Numbered from the stretch's first letter, positions 27,902 through 36,257 are shown. The stretch: 64,000 nt of DNA from [Clostridium] hylemonae DSM 15053 (GCF_008281175.1 NZ_CP036524.1:868001-932000), one strand, 5' to 3'. Notes: generated by a model not told the origin, from the letters alone. Translations and numbers: made by a program.

Positions 27902-28165
27902 ATGGAAGAAGTAAAGACAGGAATGCTTGCAAAATCTAAGGCGGGTCATGATAAAGGGCAGGTTTATGTTATAGTGGACACCGATGATGCATATGTATAT
28001 TTAGCAGACGGTAAAATTAGAACTCTTGGCAGGCTGAAAAAGAAGAAAAAAAAGCATGTACAGCCGATCCTGAGAGAATTCGATATGACAGCAGCAGATG
28101 ATGCAGCGATAAAACAGATACTTAAAAATTTTAATAAGGAAAAAAAGAATCAGGAGGATTTATAA
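27902..28165 (+). CDS. KOW-domain RNA-binding protein (L14e-like)
   Basis: An 87-residue basic protein with an N-terminal KOW-like barrel ([19 protein letters not shown]) and a Lys-rich loop ([13 protein letters not shown]). Proteins of this type stand between map and infA in many Clostridia; the exact role in the ribosome or translation is not known. It ends one base before the infA start. Confidence 0.8.
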   Translation: MEEVKTGMLAKSKAGHDKGQVYVIVDTDDAYVYLADGKIRTLGRLKKKKKKHVQPILREFDMTAADDAAIKQILKNFNKEKKNQEDL

Positions 28166-28166
28166 T

Positions 28167-28385
28167 ATGTCAAAAGCTGACGTAATTGAGATTGAAGGAA
28201 AAGTAGTAGAGAAATTGCCTAACGCAATGTTTCAGGTGGAGCTGGAAAACGGTCACCAGGTGCTTGCGCATATCAGCGGAAAGCTGCGCATGAACTTTAT
28301 CAAGATACTGCCGGGAGACAAGGTAACACTGGAGTTATCCCCGTACGATCTTTCAAAAGGAAGGATCATCTGGAGAGATAAATAA
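28167..28385 (+). CDS. infA: Translation initiation factor IF-1
   Basis: A 72-residue OB-fold protein ([20 protein letters not shown]) that binds the 30S A site. Conserved length, with a strong AGGAGG site inside the end of the preceding gene. Confidence 0.98.
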   Translation: MSKADVIEIEGKVVEKLPNAMFQVELENGHQVLAHISGKLRMNFIKILPGDKVTLELSPYDLSKGRIIWRDK

Positions 28386-28399
28386 TATTCAAATATCTA

Positions 28400-28429
28400 T
28401 TGACTTTGTTTGACAGACGGTGCTATAAT
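28400..28429 (+). promoter_or_regulatory. Promoter before rpmJ (alpha operon)
   Basis: TTGACT (28400-28405) and TATAAT (28424-28429) are 18 bases apart. It would add transcription for rpmJ, rpsM, rpsK, rpsD, rpoA and rplQ. Confidence 0.75.
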
Positions 28430-28509
28430 ATATAAGCGTGTTTCTGGGCAAATACTGGAAACGCGCGCGGAAAACGTAGGCAGAGCAATGGATGAAAGGA
28501 GGATTTGAC

Positions 28510-28623
28510 GTGAAGGTTAGATCATCAGTAAAACCAATTTGCGAAAAATGCAAAGTTATCAAGAGAAAAGGAAGTGTTCGCATTATCTGCGAGAATCCAA
28601 AGCATAAACAGCGTCAGGGATAA
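28510..28623 (+). CDS. rpmJ: Ribosomal protein L36
   Basis: A 37-residue zinc-type L36 with a GTG start behind [28 protein letters not shown] carries the first two cysteines; a third Cys and a His follow ([13 protein letters not shown]). It is separated from rpsM by an unusual 513-base gap. Confidence 0.97.
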   Translation: MKVRSSVKPICEKCKVIKRKGSVRIICENPKHKQRQG

Positions 28624-29136
28624 TCCCGTTGAAGTCAATATGTAGTTTATGCAGACTAAAATAGGCGGCTGATAGTAGACACACCAGGCAGTGTGTAGAC
28701 TATTTAAAATATACTGGGAAACACCATAGCCGGTGAATATCCTCGTATATTGCTTATAATACCGGCCCGTCATCACGGTAAATCCGGTGGCCGGAAAGGG
28801 CGCGCATACCGACACGCCTGGGAGACCAACCTCTCCCCAGTTAGAGACAATATGAAACCAATTGAGACGTGCAAAGGATTCAGAACTGGCTTTTTCAAGC
28901 TTGCTTGATAAAAGACAGGTTGTGAAGACTTTATAGGGCGATAGCCCGCAGCGAGATGGAGCAAAGCGGAATCGAGCTGGCACGGCGTACCCATGTCGAA
29001 AGGACACGGCAAAAGCCGGGCAAAGATAAGCGAAGCGAAATCAAGCCGGCACAGCGTTCCGCGCCGAAAAGACGCGGCAAAAGCCGGGCAGGACAGCACG
29101 TCAGAACAACAAAAAAAGAAAATGGAGGAAATTCAC
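28624..29136. other. Unusual 513-base gap between rpmJ and rpsM
   Basis: These genes are normally adjacent. The gap holds no convincing gene. Its right half is G/C-rich and carries two imperfect 61-62-base direct repeats (28961-29090), preceded by short inverted pieces. The frame in front of rpsM is open from 28993, but the true rpsM start has its own ribosome binding site. The left half may be an RNA leader or the remains of an insertion. Confidence 0.7.
28961..29090 (+). repeat. Two imperfect tandem repeats of about 61 bases
   Basis: Unit 1 (28961-29022) and unit 2 (29030-29090) align with one gap and about 80% identity. Both end in CGGCAAAAGCCGGGCA, which contains a small CCGGC/GCCGG-type hairpin. 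They look like copies of a dispersed G/C-rich element rather than part of the ribosomal genes. Confidence 0.7.
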
Positions 29137-29505
29137 ATGGCTCGTATAGCAGGTGTAGACTTACCAAGAGACAAACGTGTAGAGATCGGACTTACTTATA
29201 TTTATGGGATCGGAAGGACGAGTGCGACACGTATTCTCAGCGAGGCAGGCGTTAGCCCTGACATTCGCTGCAGAGACCTTACAGACGAAGACGTAAAGAA
29301 GATCAGTGCTGTAATCGATGAAACTCAGACAGTAGAAGGTGATCTCAGAAGAGAGATCGCTCTGAACATAAAGAGATTACAGGAGATCGGATGCTACAGA
29401 GGTATCCGTCACAGAAAAGGACTTCCGGTGCGCGGTCAGAAGACAAAGACAAACGCGAGAACGAGAAAAGGTCCTAAGAGAACAGTAGCAAACAAGAAGA
29501 AATAA
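29137..29505 (+). CDS. rpsM: Ribosomal protein S13
   Basis: A 122-residue 30S head protein. I chose ATG 29137 ([19 protein letters not shown]) behind AATGGAGGAAA; the longer upstream frame comes from the repeat region. The C-terminal [17 protein letters not shown] is typical. Confidence 0.97.
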   Translation: MARIAGVDLPRDKRVEIGLTYIYGIGRTSATRILSEAGVSPDIRCRDLTDEDVKKISAVIDETQTVEGDLRREIALNIKRLQEIGCYRGIRHRKGLPVRGQKTKTNARTRKGPKRTVANKKK

Positions 29506-29550
29506 GCAACACATTAATGAATAAAAAGGAAAGTGTAGGTTAGTTTTATT

Positions 29551-29946
29551 ATGGCAAAGAAAGTTACAAAGAAAGTGACAAAGAAACGTGTCAAGAAAAA
29601 CGTTGAACGCGGACAAGCACACATCCAGTCATCTTTTAACAATACAATTGTTACATTGACAGATGCACAGGGTAATGCTCTTTCATGGGCAAGTGCAGGC
29701 GGTCTGGGATTTAGAGGTTCAAGGAAATCTACTCCTTATGCAGCTCAGATGGCAGCTGAGACAGCGGCTAAAGCAGCATTGGTACATGGTTTAAAATCAG
29801 TAGACGTTATGGTTAAGGGACCAGGTTCAGGGAGAGAAGCAGCGATCCGTGCGCTTCAGGCATGCGGCATCGACGTAACAAGCATCAAGGACGTGACTCC
29901 GGTACCACACAATGGCTGCCGCCCGCCGAAGCGCAGAAGAGTCTAG
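29551..29946 (+). CDS. rpsK: Ribosomal protein S11
   Basis: A 131-residue platform protein with [20 protein letters not shown] and the C-terminal [16 protein letters not shown], which is invariant in this family. The start follows a weaker GGAAAG site. Confidence 0.98.
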   Translation: MAKKVTKKVTKKRVKKNVERGQAHIQSSFNNTIVTLTDAQGNALSWASAGGLGFRGSRKSTPYAAQMAAETAAKAALVHGLKSVDVMVKGPGSGREAAIRALQACGIDVTSIKDVTPVPHNGCRPPKRRRV

Positions 29947-30036
29947 TAAGCGGCCGCGAAGTGGAAGTTTACATTTAAGCAAGCAGTGACGCGGATCGTG
30001 CATATCCGCTGGAATAATTAGGAGGAAATCGTAGAT

Positions 30037-30630
30037 ATGGCAGTTAACAGAGTTCCGGTTCTTAAAAGATGTCGTTCACTTGGTATGGACCCGATCTATT
30101 TAGGAATTGATAAAAAATCCAACAGACAGTTAAAAAGATCTAACAGAAAGATGAGCGAGTATGGTCTCCAGTTACGTGAGAAGCAGAAAGCGAAATTTAT
30201 CTATGGCGTATTAGAAAAACCTTTCAGAAACTATTACACAAAGGCAAAACAGATGAGCGGAATGACAGGTGAGAATCTTATGATTCTTCTTGAGTCAAGA
30301 CTTGACAATGTCGTATTCCGTATGGGACTCGCAAGAACAAGACGCGAGGCAAGACAGATCGTTGACCACAAACATGTGATGGTAAACGGAAAACAGATCA
30401 ACATTCCTTCTTACATTGTAAAAGCAGGCGATGTTGTTGAGATCAAAGAAAAACACAAAAGCTCTCCGAGATACAAAGGGATCCTGGAAGTTACAGGAGG
30501 ACGTTTGGTTCCGGACTGGTTAGAGGTAGATACTGAAAACCTGAAAGGAACTGTTAAGGAACTTCCTGCACGTGATGCAATCGATGTTCCTGTTGACGAA
30601 ATGTTGATCGTCGAATTATATTCTAAATAA
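30037..30630 (+). CDS. rpsD: Ribosomal protein S4
   Basis: A 197-residue 30S body protein with an S4 RNA-binding domain (LESRLDNVVFRMGLARTRRE near residue 88). It starts MAVNRVPVLKRCRSLGMDP and lacks the N-terminal zinc cysteines. Its presence in the alpha operon, and not as a separate unit, is typical of Clostridia rather than Bacillus. Confidence 0.97.
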   Translation: MAVNRVPVLKRCRSLGMDPIYLGIDKKSNRQLKRSNRKMSEYGLQLREKQKAKFIYGVLEKPFRNYYTKAKQMSGMTGENLMILLESRLDNVVFRMGLARTRREARQIVDHKHVMVNGKQINIPSYIVKAGDVVEIKEKHKSSPRYKGILEVTGGRLVPDWLEVDTENLKGTVKELPARDAIDVPVDEMLIVELYSK

Positions 30631-30660
30631 TAACCCGTAACACCACAGGAGGTGGACTTA

Positions 30661-31620
30661 GTGTTTGATTTTAATAAACCGAATATTGAAATAACTGAGA
30701 TTTCAGAAGATAAAAAGTATGGAAGATTTGTTGTGGAACCTCTGGAAAGAGGATATGGTACAACTTTGGGTAACTCTCTTCGGAGAATCATGCTTTCATC
30801 TCTGCCGGGGTCAGCGATCAGTCAGGTGAAAATCGACGGTGTGCTGCACGAATTCAGTTCAATTCCGGGCGTGAAAGAAGATGTTACCGAAATCGTCATG
30901 AATTTGAAATCACTGGCTATCAAAAATACGTCTGAGACAGATGAGCCGAAGACAGCCTACATTGAATTTGAAGGTGAAGGCGTTGTCACAGCAGCGGATA
31001 TCCAGGTAGACCAGGATATTGAGATCATGAATCCTGAAACAGTTATTGCGACACTGAATGGCGGGGCAGACAGCAAATTATACATGGAGCTTACCATCAC
31101 AAAGGGCAGGGGATATGTAAGTGCTGACAAGAATAAAAACGACGAGTTACCAATCGCAGTAATTCCGATTGATTCTATTTACACCCCGGTGGAGCGTGTA
31201 AACCTTACTGTTGAGAACACACGTGTTGGTCAGATCACAGACTTTGACAAATTGACATTAGATGTATATACCAACGGAACTTTGCTTCCGGACGAAGCAG
31301 TCAGCTTAGCGGCAAAGGTACTCAGCGAACAACTTAAACTCTTCATCGACCTGTCAGAAGTTGCCCAGGCAGCGGAAGTTATGATCGAAAAAGAAGACGA
31401 TGAGAAGGAAAAAGTGCTGGAAATGAGTATCGACGAACTGGAGTTATCCGTTCGTTCATACAATTGCCTGAAGAGAGCCGGGATCAATACAGTTGAAGAA
31501 CTGACAAACAGGACACCGGAAGATATGATGAAAGTTCGTAACCTTGGACGTAAGTCTTTGGAAGAAGTGTTGGCAAAGTTAGATGAATTAGGCTTATGTC
31601 TCAGCAGAGGCGAGGAGTAG
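30661..31620 (+). CDS. rpoA: RNA polymerase subunit alpha
   Basis: A 319-residue subunit with an N-terminal dimerisation domain ([20 protein letters not shown] near residue 30) and the C-terminal domain ([12 protein letters not shown]) that touches UP elements and activators. I chose GTG 30661 ([11 protein letters not shown]), 8 bases after AGGAGG; the earlier in-frame GTG at 30652 lies in that site. Confidence 0.97.
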   Translation: MFDFNKPNIEITEISEDKKYGRFVVEPLERGYGTTLGNSLRRIMLSSLPGSAISQVKIDGVLHEFSSIPGVKEDVTEIVMNLKSLAIKNTSETDEPKTAYIEFEGEGVVTAADIQVDQDIEIMNPETVIATLNGGADSKLYMELTITKGRGYVSADKNKNDELPIAVIPIDSIYTPVERVNLTVENTRVGQITDFDKLTLDVYTNGTLLPDEAVSLAAKVLSEQLKLFIDLSEVAQAAEVMIEKEDDEKEKVLEMSIDELELSVRSYNCLKRAGINTVEELTNRTPEDMMKVRNLGRKSLEEVLAKLDELGLCLSRGEE

Positions 31621-31644
31621 CCCACATAATAAAATCACACTGTC

Positions 31645-31698
31645 AGTAAGACCAAAAGAGCATGACAGGGCATCCGGCTAGTAAGACCGAAGAAGCAT
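31645..31698 (+). repeat. Two related 19-base repeats, each in a hairpin, before rplQ
   Basis: AGTAAGACCAAAAGAGCAT (31645-31663) and AGTAAGACCGAAGAAGCAT (31680-31698) agree at 16 of 19 positions. The first sits in the loop of a CTGTCA/TGACAG stem (31640-31668). The second is flanked by CATCCGG/CCAGATG (31671-31707), an imperfect stem with one mismatch. This looks like a tandem RNA element in the rpoA-rplQ gap. Confidence 0.6.
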
Positions 31699-31730
31699 AA
31701 CCAGATGTTGGATAATGGAGGATTAGAAAG

Positions 31731-32267
31731 ATGGCAAAATATAGAAAGCTTGGAAGAACATCAAGCCAGAGAAAAGCATTGATCAGAAATCAGGTAACAG
31801 CATTGCTCAACAACGGCAAGATCGTTACGACAGAAGCTAAAGCAAAAGAGATCCGCAAGGTAGCAGAAGGTCTCATTGCAATGGCGGTAAGAGAAAAAGA
31901 CAACTTTGAAGAAGTAACTGTAAAGGCCAAAGTTGCCCGCAAGGACAAAGACGGCAAGAGAGTGAAAGAAGTAGTAGACGGAAAGAAAGTTACTGTTTAC
32001 GATGAAGTTGAGAAGAAAGTTAAAAAGGATATGCCGGGCAGACTTCACGCAAGACGTGAGATGATGAAGGTTCTTTATCCTGTAAAAGAAGTTCCGGCTG
32101 CACAGGCAGGAAGAAAGAAAAATACAAAGGAAGTTGACCTTGTCGCAAAAATGTTCGATGAGATTGCTCCTAAGTATACAGGACGCAACGGCGGTTATAC
32201 AAGAATCGTTAAGATCGGACAGCGTAAAGGTGACGCTGCGATGGAAGTTCTTCTTGAACTTGTATAA
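31731..32267 (+). CDS. rplQ: Ribosomal protein L17 with an internal insertion
   Basis: A 178-residue protein. The N-terminal part (MAKYRKLGRTSSQRKALIRN) and C-terminal part (NGGYTRIVKIGQRKGDAAME) are standard L17. Between them (about residues 63-105) is a Lys/Glu/Val-rich stretch that makes it about 50 residues longer than the usual 115-130. It contains ARKDKDGKRVKEVVDGKK. Similar long forms occur in some Lachnospiraceae. Last gene of the ribosomal block. Confidence 0.97.
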   Translation: MAKYRKLGRTSSQRKALIRNQVTALLNNGKIVTTEAKAKEIRKVAEGLIAMAVREKDNFEEVTVKAKVARKDKDGKRVKEVVDGKKVTVYDEVEKKVKKDMPGRLHARREMMKVLYPVKEVPAAQAGRKKNTKEVDLVAKMFDEIAPKYTGRNGGYTRIVKIGQRKGDAAMEVLLELV

Positions 32268-32287
32268 AATAAGCTGATCAATATGTG

Positions 32288-32342
32288 AAACAGGGTTCCG
32301 GCCCTTATGGATAATTCCATAAGGGCCGGAACCCTGTTTTTA
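32288..32342 (+). terminator. Strong terminator of the ribosomal super-operon
   Basis: An about 22-bp stem (CAGGGTTCCGGCCCTTATGG with its complement) around a 4-base loop is followed by TTTTTAATTAAT. It ends the alpha operon and shields the convergent XRE gene. Confidence 0.92.
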
Positions 32343-32343
32343 A

Positions 32344-32556
32344 TTAATATTTAATTTCTACGATATCCGAAATTGAACATTCTAAAATCTGGCATAATAT
32401 AGCCAAAGTAGATATGGTTACATTGTCACCACGCTTTAGATGATATATAGTTCCTTTATTAAAATTATAAGTAGTTATCAGCTTATATGTTGATACATTT
32501 TTCTTTTTCATGGTCTCCCAAAGGGGAGCATATGAAAAGGTCGCAGGATTAGTCAT
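32344..32556 (-). CDS. XRE/Cro-type helix-turn-helix regulator
   Basis: A 70-residue single-domain DNA-binding protein. The HTH (VSTYKLITTYNFNKGTIYHL, about residues 21-40) and the SISDIVE ending are typical of Cro-like proteins. It is divergent from the zinc-ribbon operon, and a palindrome in the promoter spacer between them is a likely operator. No ligand domain is present. Its start is ATG at 32556 behind AGGGGGC. Confidence 0.85.
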   Translation of the reverse strand: MTNPATFSYAPLWETMKKKNVSTYKLITTYNFNKGTIYHLKRGDNVTISTLAILCQILECSISDIVEIKY

Positions 32557-32608
32557 TTTGTTAGCCCCCTTATATCTATAATAAAAATTATATTTTACTA
32601 ATTAAGCA

Positions 32609-32637
32609 TTGAATATACCTAATAAAATAGGTATAAT
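32609..32637 (+). promoter_or_regulatory. Promoter of the zinc-ribbon operon with palindromic operator in the spacer
   Basis: TTGAAT (32609-32614) and TATAAT (32632-32637) are 17 bases apart. The spacer carries ATACCTAATAAAATAGGTAT (32615-32634), a 20-bp inverted repeat with perfect 7-bp arms. A further half-site TAGGTATA lies at 32676-32683. A dimeric repressor bound here would block the promoter and probably the divergent XRE promoter, whose -10 candidate is at 32592-32587. Confidence 0.65.
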
Positions 32638-32700
32638 TATCGTGAAATATAAAATTAGAATTTTTAAAAGTGGAATAGGTATAGCAAAGGGGGGATATCG

Positions 32701-33294
32701 ATGAGTTTTTGCAGTAAATGTGGAAAAGAAACTGGGCAAGGAAGCAAATTCTGTGGAAATTGCGGCGCGCCTCTAAAACCAGTCAATATTGGTTTGCATA
32801 CGAAGAGAAGTACAAAAATCAAAATGATAGTACCTACGATTGCGATTATTTCTGTATGTATTATTTACATGGTCAGTGGAATTTTCAGCACTGAGCCGGT
32901 TGATAGCAAGCATCTTAAGAGCGGGGTCAGTAAGGCAGAAGGAGACAGCGTTGGACAGAATAATGAGGAACCGGAGGCAGCGGTATCAAGTTCGGACAAG
33001 GTGATAAATGAACAGACTGCGGCTAAGGCAGTCGGAGCATTTTTGCAATCAGATAATTTAAAAACTTTGTCTACTACCGAGTACTATGAAGTAAGAGGTG
33101 ACGAAGCCTACCGTTATAACGAAATGATTTATGTGCCTATTTATGCCCCTACTGGAGACAGGGGACTGCAATTTATTTATGTTGCTGTTGCGAACCCCGC
33201 CAGTGCGTTTGGTGATACAACAATATTTTATGAAGGCGAGGAATTACAGTCAGGTGAGAGACTAGAAGAATTTCAGGCGTATGATTATTTATAA
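32701..33294 (+). CDS. Zinc-ribbon membrane protein A
   Basis: A 197-residue protein with an N-terminal double CxxC zinc ribbon (CSKCGKETGQGSKFCGNCG, residues 4-22), a basic linker, one membrane helix (about residues 42-63), and an extracytoplasmic part that is first low-complexity Ser/Glu-rich and then a compact domain. The ribbon would be cytoplasmic. The ATG follows AAAGGGGGG. It is the first of four consecutive genes each carrying the same type of ribbon. The family is common in Lachnospiraceae but its function is unknown. Confidence 0.6.
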   Translation: MSFCSKCGKETGQGSKFCGNCGAPLKPVNIGLHTKRSTKIKMIVPTIAIISVCIIYMVSGIFSTEPVDSKHLKSGVSKAEGDSVGQNNEEPEAAVSSSDKVINEQTAAKAVGAFLQSDNLKTLSTTEYYEVRGDEAYRYNEMIYVPIYAPTGDRGLQFIYVAVANPASAFGDTTIFYEGEELQSGERLEEFQAYDYL

Positions 33295-33329
33295 AGCTCA
33301 GTACAAAGGAGAAAGCGAGGTAGATTTCT

Positions 33330-33800
33330 ATGGCATTTTTAGAGGACATTGACAGAACTCTGACTGCATTGGGACAGGGAGCTCTTCAAAAGACTAAGGA
33401 GATATCTAATCATGCAAAAGTATCCATTACAATAAAAAGTCTGGAAGAGCAGAAAAAAGAAAGTTTTGTTGAACTGGGAAGTATTTATTACAGCTTACAT
33501 AAAAAAGACAGAGACAGCCTGACGGAGGAGTTTTCTCAAATAGTCAATCGTATTTATGAATTAGACAGGCAGATAGAAGAGCTTAAGGAGCAGATCATAA
33601 GTGAAAGTTATTGCCCTAACTGTAATACTGCAATACCGCTAAATTCAGTTTTCTGCAATGTCTGTGGAACCAGAGTCAAAGAAGCAGCTTTAGATAATGA
33701 CGGGATGCTGTCTGCTGAACAGAAAAAGTGTAGTCAATGTGGCAATGAAATAGATGAGCATCAGTTGTTCTGCACTTATTGCGGGAGACCAGTCAAGTGA
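33330..33800 (+). CDS. Coiled-coil protein with two C-terminal zinc ribbons (B)
   Basis: A 156-residue soluble protein. Residues 1-95 are helical with coiled-coil character (ELDRQIEELKEQI). Two ribbons follow: CPNCNTAIPLNSVFCNVCG (about 98-116) and CSQCGNEIDEHQLFCTYCG (about 135-153). It lacks a membrane segment, unlike its three neighbours, so it might be their soluble partner. The start has GGAGAAAGCGAGG further upstream, a modest site. Confidence 0.6.
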   Translation: MAFLEDIDRTLTALGQGALQKTKEISNHAKVSITIKSLEEQKKESFVELGSIYYSLHKKDRDSLTEEFSQIVNRIYELDRQIEELKEQIISESYCPNCNTAIPLNSVFCNVCGTRVKEAALDNDGMLSAEQKKCSQCGNEIDEHQLFCTYCGRPVK

Positions 33801-33828
33801 AATACAATTCGTATTTAAGGAGAAAAAA

Positions 33829-34845
33829 ATGATTTGTAAAGAATGTAATACAGAAAACCCCCAGGGCGCTAAATTTTGCCTGAAATGTGGAAAGGAATTA
33901 GAACAGGAGCAGATTCAGAATGTTTATAAAAAAAAGACGAGGAAAACTTTGTATATATCTATAATCACTCTGGTTATCTGTATAACGGCATTAATGGGAT
34001 TTAAAGTATATAGTGATACTAAAAATTATAATGCAGCGATAAAAAGAGCGGAACGTTTTTACGCGAGCGGAAAATACGATGATGCAGTCAGGGAATATGA
34101 AAAAGCAATGGACATTTTACCGGAAAACGGCAAAGCATATACAGGGCTGGCATATCTCTATCGCGATCTGGGAGAGTTCAGCAATAGTTACAACATTCTG
34201 GAAACTGCCAATGAAGAAGGCATAAAAACGGAACAAGAGGTAGAAGAATTAAAAGAATATGAAGAGAAGTATAACTTCCTTATGAACATGTCCGACAACA
34301 TTTATTCAGGACGTTATCAGGAAGTGTATGATACATTGGAGTCAGTGACAGCAGATGAATATGGACAGCTTTATATGCAGAACGGAAAGATAGTAGAAAA
34401 AATAGAAGATGGTCCTGGAATTATATTTAATGTTGCAGATGGGATTTATGTCGGCGATATCATGGATGGTTTTAGAAATGGGAACGGTATTCAGATAGGT
34501 TATTATAATGAGAGCTATTATTATGCAGACGGTCTGTGGGAAGAGGATATGGTAAATGGAGAATGCACTTTGTACTATGATAATTATGGAGGAGAACAAG
34601 CAAATGAAATGTATGTCGTAGGGAATTATACGAATAATCTGATGGACGGAGAAATGGAAATGAGATGGAGAAAAAAAGGGGAAGAAGACTATAGCAGCGG
34701 GACAGCCCGCGCCGTAGCAGGGGAATTTAAATCTTTAGGAAAGACAGATGATGATAAACTGATCTATGTCAGAGGTGACTCTACATACTGGTCCACAAGC
34801 GCATCTGGGTTGAAGGATAATGGCGTTCCATTTTTACCAGAATAA
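33829..34845 (+). CDS. Zinc-ribbon membrane protein with TPR and MORN-like repeats (C)
   Basis: A 338-residue protein. I chose ATG 33829 (MICKECNTENPQG), which follows AAGGAG; the longer frame from 33754 overlaps gene B. Order: zinc ribbon (residues 3-21), one membrane helix (about 42-60), a tetratricopeptide-like pair (ERFYASGKYDDAVREYEKAM), then repeats of the type YVGDIMDGFRNGNGIQ, YADGLWEEDMVNGECTLYY and YTNNLMDGEMEM that resemble MORN motifs. It probably forms an outside-facing scaffold. Function unknown. Confidence 0.6.
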   Translation: MICKECNTENPQGAKFCLKCGKELEQEQIQNVYKKKTRKTLYISIITLVICITALMGFKVYSDTKNYNAAIKRAERFYASGKYDDAVREYEKAMDILPENGKAYTGLAYLYRDLGEFSNSYNILETANEEGIKTEQEVEELKEYEEKYNFLMNMSDNIYSGRYQEVYDTLESVTADEYGQLYMQNGKIVEKIEDGPGIIFNVADGIYVGDIMDGFRNGNGIQIGYYNESYYYADGLWEEDMVNGECTLYYDNYGGEQANEMYVVGNYTNNLMDGEMEMRWRKKGEEDYSSGTARAVAGEFKSLGKTDDDKLIYVRGDSTYWSTSASGLKDNGVPFLPE

Positions 34846-34870
34846 ATGGGGTACTGAAGGAGGAGTTTAG

Positions 34871-35443
34871 ATGTTCTGTTTTAAATGTGGAAGACCCATT
34901 GAAGTTGCTGATAAGTATTGCCCATATTGCGGAGTTCCTCAATTTTCTGACACAGCAGCATTACCAGATACAGTACAGGTATCAGAGGTCAGTGAGAGTA
35001 CAAAAAAAGATACTTGGAATGGCATGAGTGCAGTAGATATTCTCATTTGTATCATGTATGCGCTTATGATTCTTCGCTGGACCCGGGTATTCTTAACAAA
35101 TATAAAGAGTACATGGAATTATTTTAAATTTATAGATAAAGATACAGGTTTAATAGGCTTGTTAGTGTATACAGCAGTATTTGCTATATTAATTTTCACA
35201 TGTGTTATGGGAATAAACAGCGTAAAACATCATGTATATCACATTAGCATGGGTTTTATAATTATTGGATTTGCAGTATTGATAAAGACAGGGATGCTTA
35301 TTTTCGATGGAACCTTATTTGATTCCACTCAGATGATAGCGTACCAGATCGTATATGTATATGGAAAAATTACCGTCGGAACAATTGTATTAGGTATTCT
35401 AATATCTTTTCTATTGTACACAAAAATAGATAAAAAAGTATAA
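34871..35443 (+). CDS. Zinc-ribbon protein with four membrane helices (D)
   Basis: A 190-residue protein with an N-terminal ribbon (CFKCGRPIEVADKYCPYCG, residues 3-21), a Ser/Thr/Glu-rich linker, then about four hydrophobic helices. The start follows AAGGAGGAG. It ends the four-gene run; no clear terminator follows before the next promoter at 35478. It is probably the integral membrane partner of the group. Confidence 0.6.
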   Translation: MFCFKCGRPIEVADKYCPYCGVPQFSDTAALPDTVQVSEVSESTKKDTWNGMSAVDILICIMYALMILRWTRVFLTNIKSTWNYFKFIDKDTGLIGLLVYTAVFAILIFTCVMGINSVKHHVYHISMGFIIIGFAVLIKTGMLIFDGTLFDSTQMIAYQIVYVYGKITVGTIVLGILISFLLYTKIDKKV

Positions 35444-35477
35444 ATTAATAAAACAGATGGTACCTTATTGATCTCTC

Positions 35478-35506
35478 TTGACTTCGTGTCAGCGCGGGAC
35501 TATAAT
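35478..35506 (+). promoter_or_regulatory. Promoter of the TetR-type regulator
   Basis: TTGACT (35478-35483) and TATAAT (35501-35506) are separated by 17 bases. The start codon lies 30 bases downstream, and TTGATCGCGG just after the -10 box resembles half of the palindrome at 36200-36215. Confidence 0.65.
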
Positions 35507-35536
35507 GAAGCCAACTTAATTGATCGCGGAGCGGAT

Positions 35537-36184
35537 ATGAAAGAGAATATTTCCAAAGAACAATTTATAAAGGCAACATATGAAATTCTCTCGAAGGAGG
35601 GGATCCAGGCGTTGAGTATCCGCCGGCTCGGAAAGGTGATGGACTGTAACCCTGCAAATATATACCGTTATTTCACGGGAATGGATGAACTTGTCCTGTA
35701 TGCGTCGCTGCAGTTTCTGAGGGGGTACCTCAAAGATGTGGCCAGTTGTTTTGAGCGGATACAGGACGGCCTGAAGCTTCATTTTGCGGTTTGGAGGTGC
35801 TTTGCGGAATCCTCATTTGAGAGACCCGAGATATTTGACAATCTGTTCTTTGGAAAATACAGCGCCAGGCTGGATCAGATAATGAAGGAATATTATCAGA
35901 TGTATCCGGAGGAGCTGGATATGATCGGAAAAGGGAAGGAGGTTATATTTATAGACGGTGATTTCAGTCACAGAGATTACCTGATGATCGAGCATTGTGT
36001 AAAGGACAGGAATCTGAGCAGAAGTGATGCGAAGCTTTTAAACAGTGCAAGCATTCATCTGTACAAAGGGTATTTGAAAGATATCCTTGACGAAAGAGCG
36101 CAGGGAGTGTCTGCAGACGCTACAGGCAAGACTGACGAGTTTATGAAATGTCTGGAGGAAATAGTCTTCAGATTTGTGGCATAA
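35537..36184 (+). CDS. TetR/AcrR-family transcriptional regulator
   Basis: A 215-residue regulator. I chose ATG 35537 (MKENISKEQFIKATYEILSK); the frame open further upstream overlaps the promoter. The N-terminal HTH includes IRRLGKVMDCNPANIYRYFT (about residues 33-52), followed by an all-helical ligand-binding part of normal length. It precedes an ornithine cyclodeaminase-like gene, with a perfect palindrome between the two. Likely a repressor of itself and of the next gene; ligand unknown. Confidence 0.8.
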   Translation: MKENISKEQFIKATYEILSKEGIQALSIRRLGKVMDCNPANIYRYFTGMDELVLYASLQFLRGYLKDVASCFERIQDGLKLHFAVWRCFAESSFERPEIFDNLFFGKYSARLDQIMKEYYQMYPEELDMIGKGKEVIFIDGDFSHRDYLMIEHCVKDRNLSRSDAKLLNSASIHLYKGYLKDILDERAQGVSADATGKTDEFMKCLEEIVFRFVA

Positions 36185-36199
36185 TCTTTTATATCCAAA

Positions 36200-36215
36200 A
36201 TTAATCGCGATTAAT
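36200..36215. promoter_or_regulatory. Perfect 16-bp palindrome, candidate TetR operator
   Basis: ATTAATCGCGATTAAT reads the same on both strands. It stands in the 73-base gap between the tetR-like gene and the cyclodeaminase-like gene, 43 bases before the latter's start. Confidence 0.55.
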
Positions 36216-36257
36216 CTTTTAACGATCAGTTGATACCTTAGATAAGGAGGGACAATT

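Noticed and set aside
28993-29136. N-terminal extension of S13 through the repeat region
   Set aside because: The frame is open but rich in repeat-encoded residues; the standard start [10 protein letters not shown] has its own GGAGG site and gives the normal protein length.
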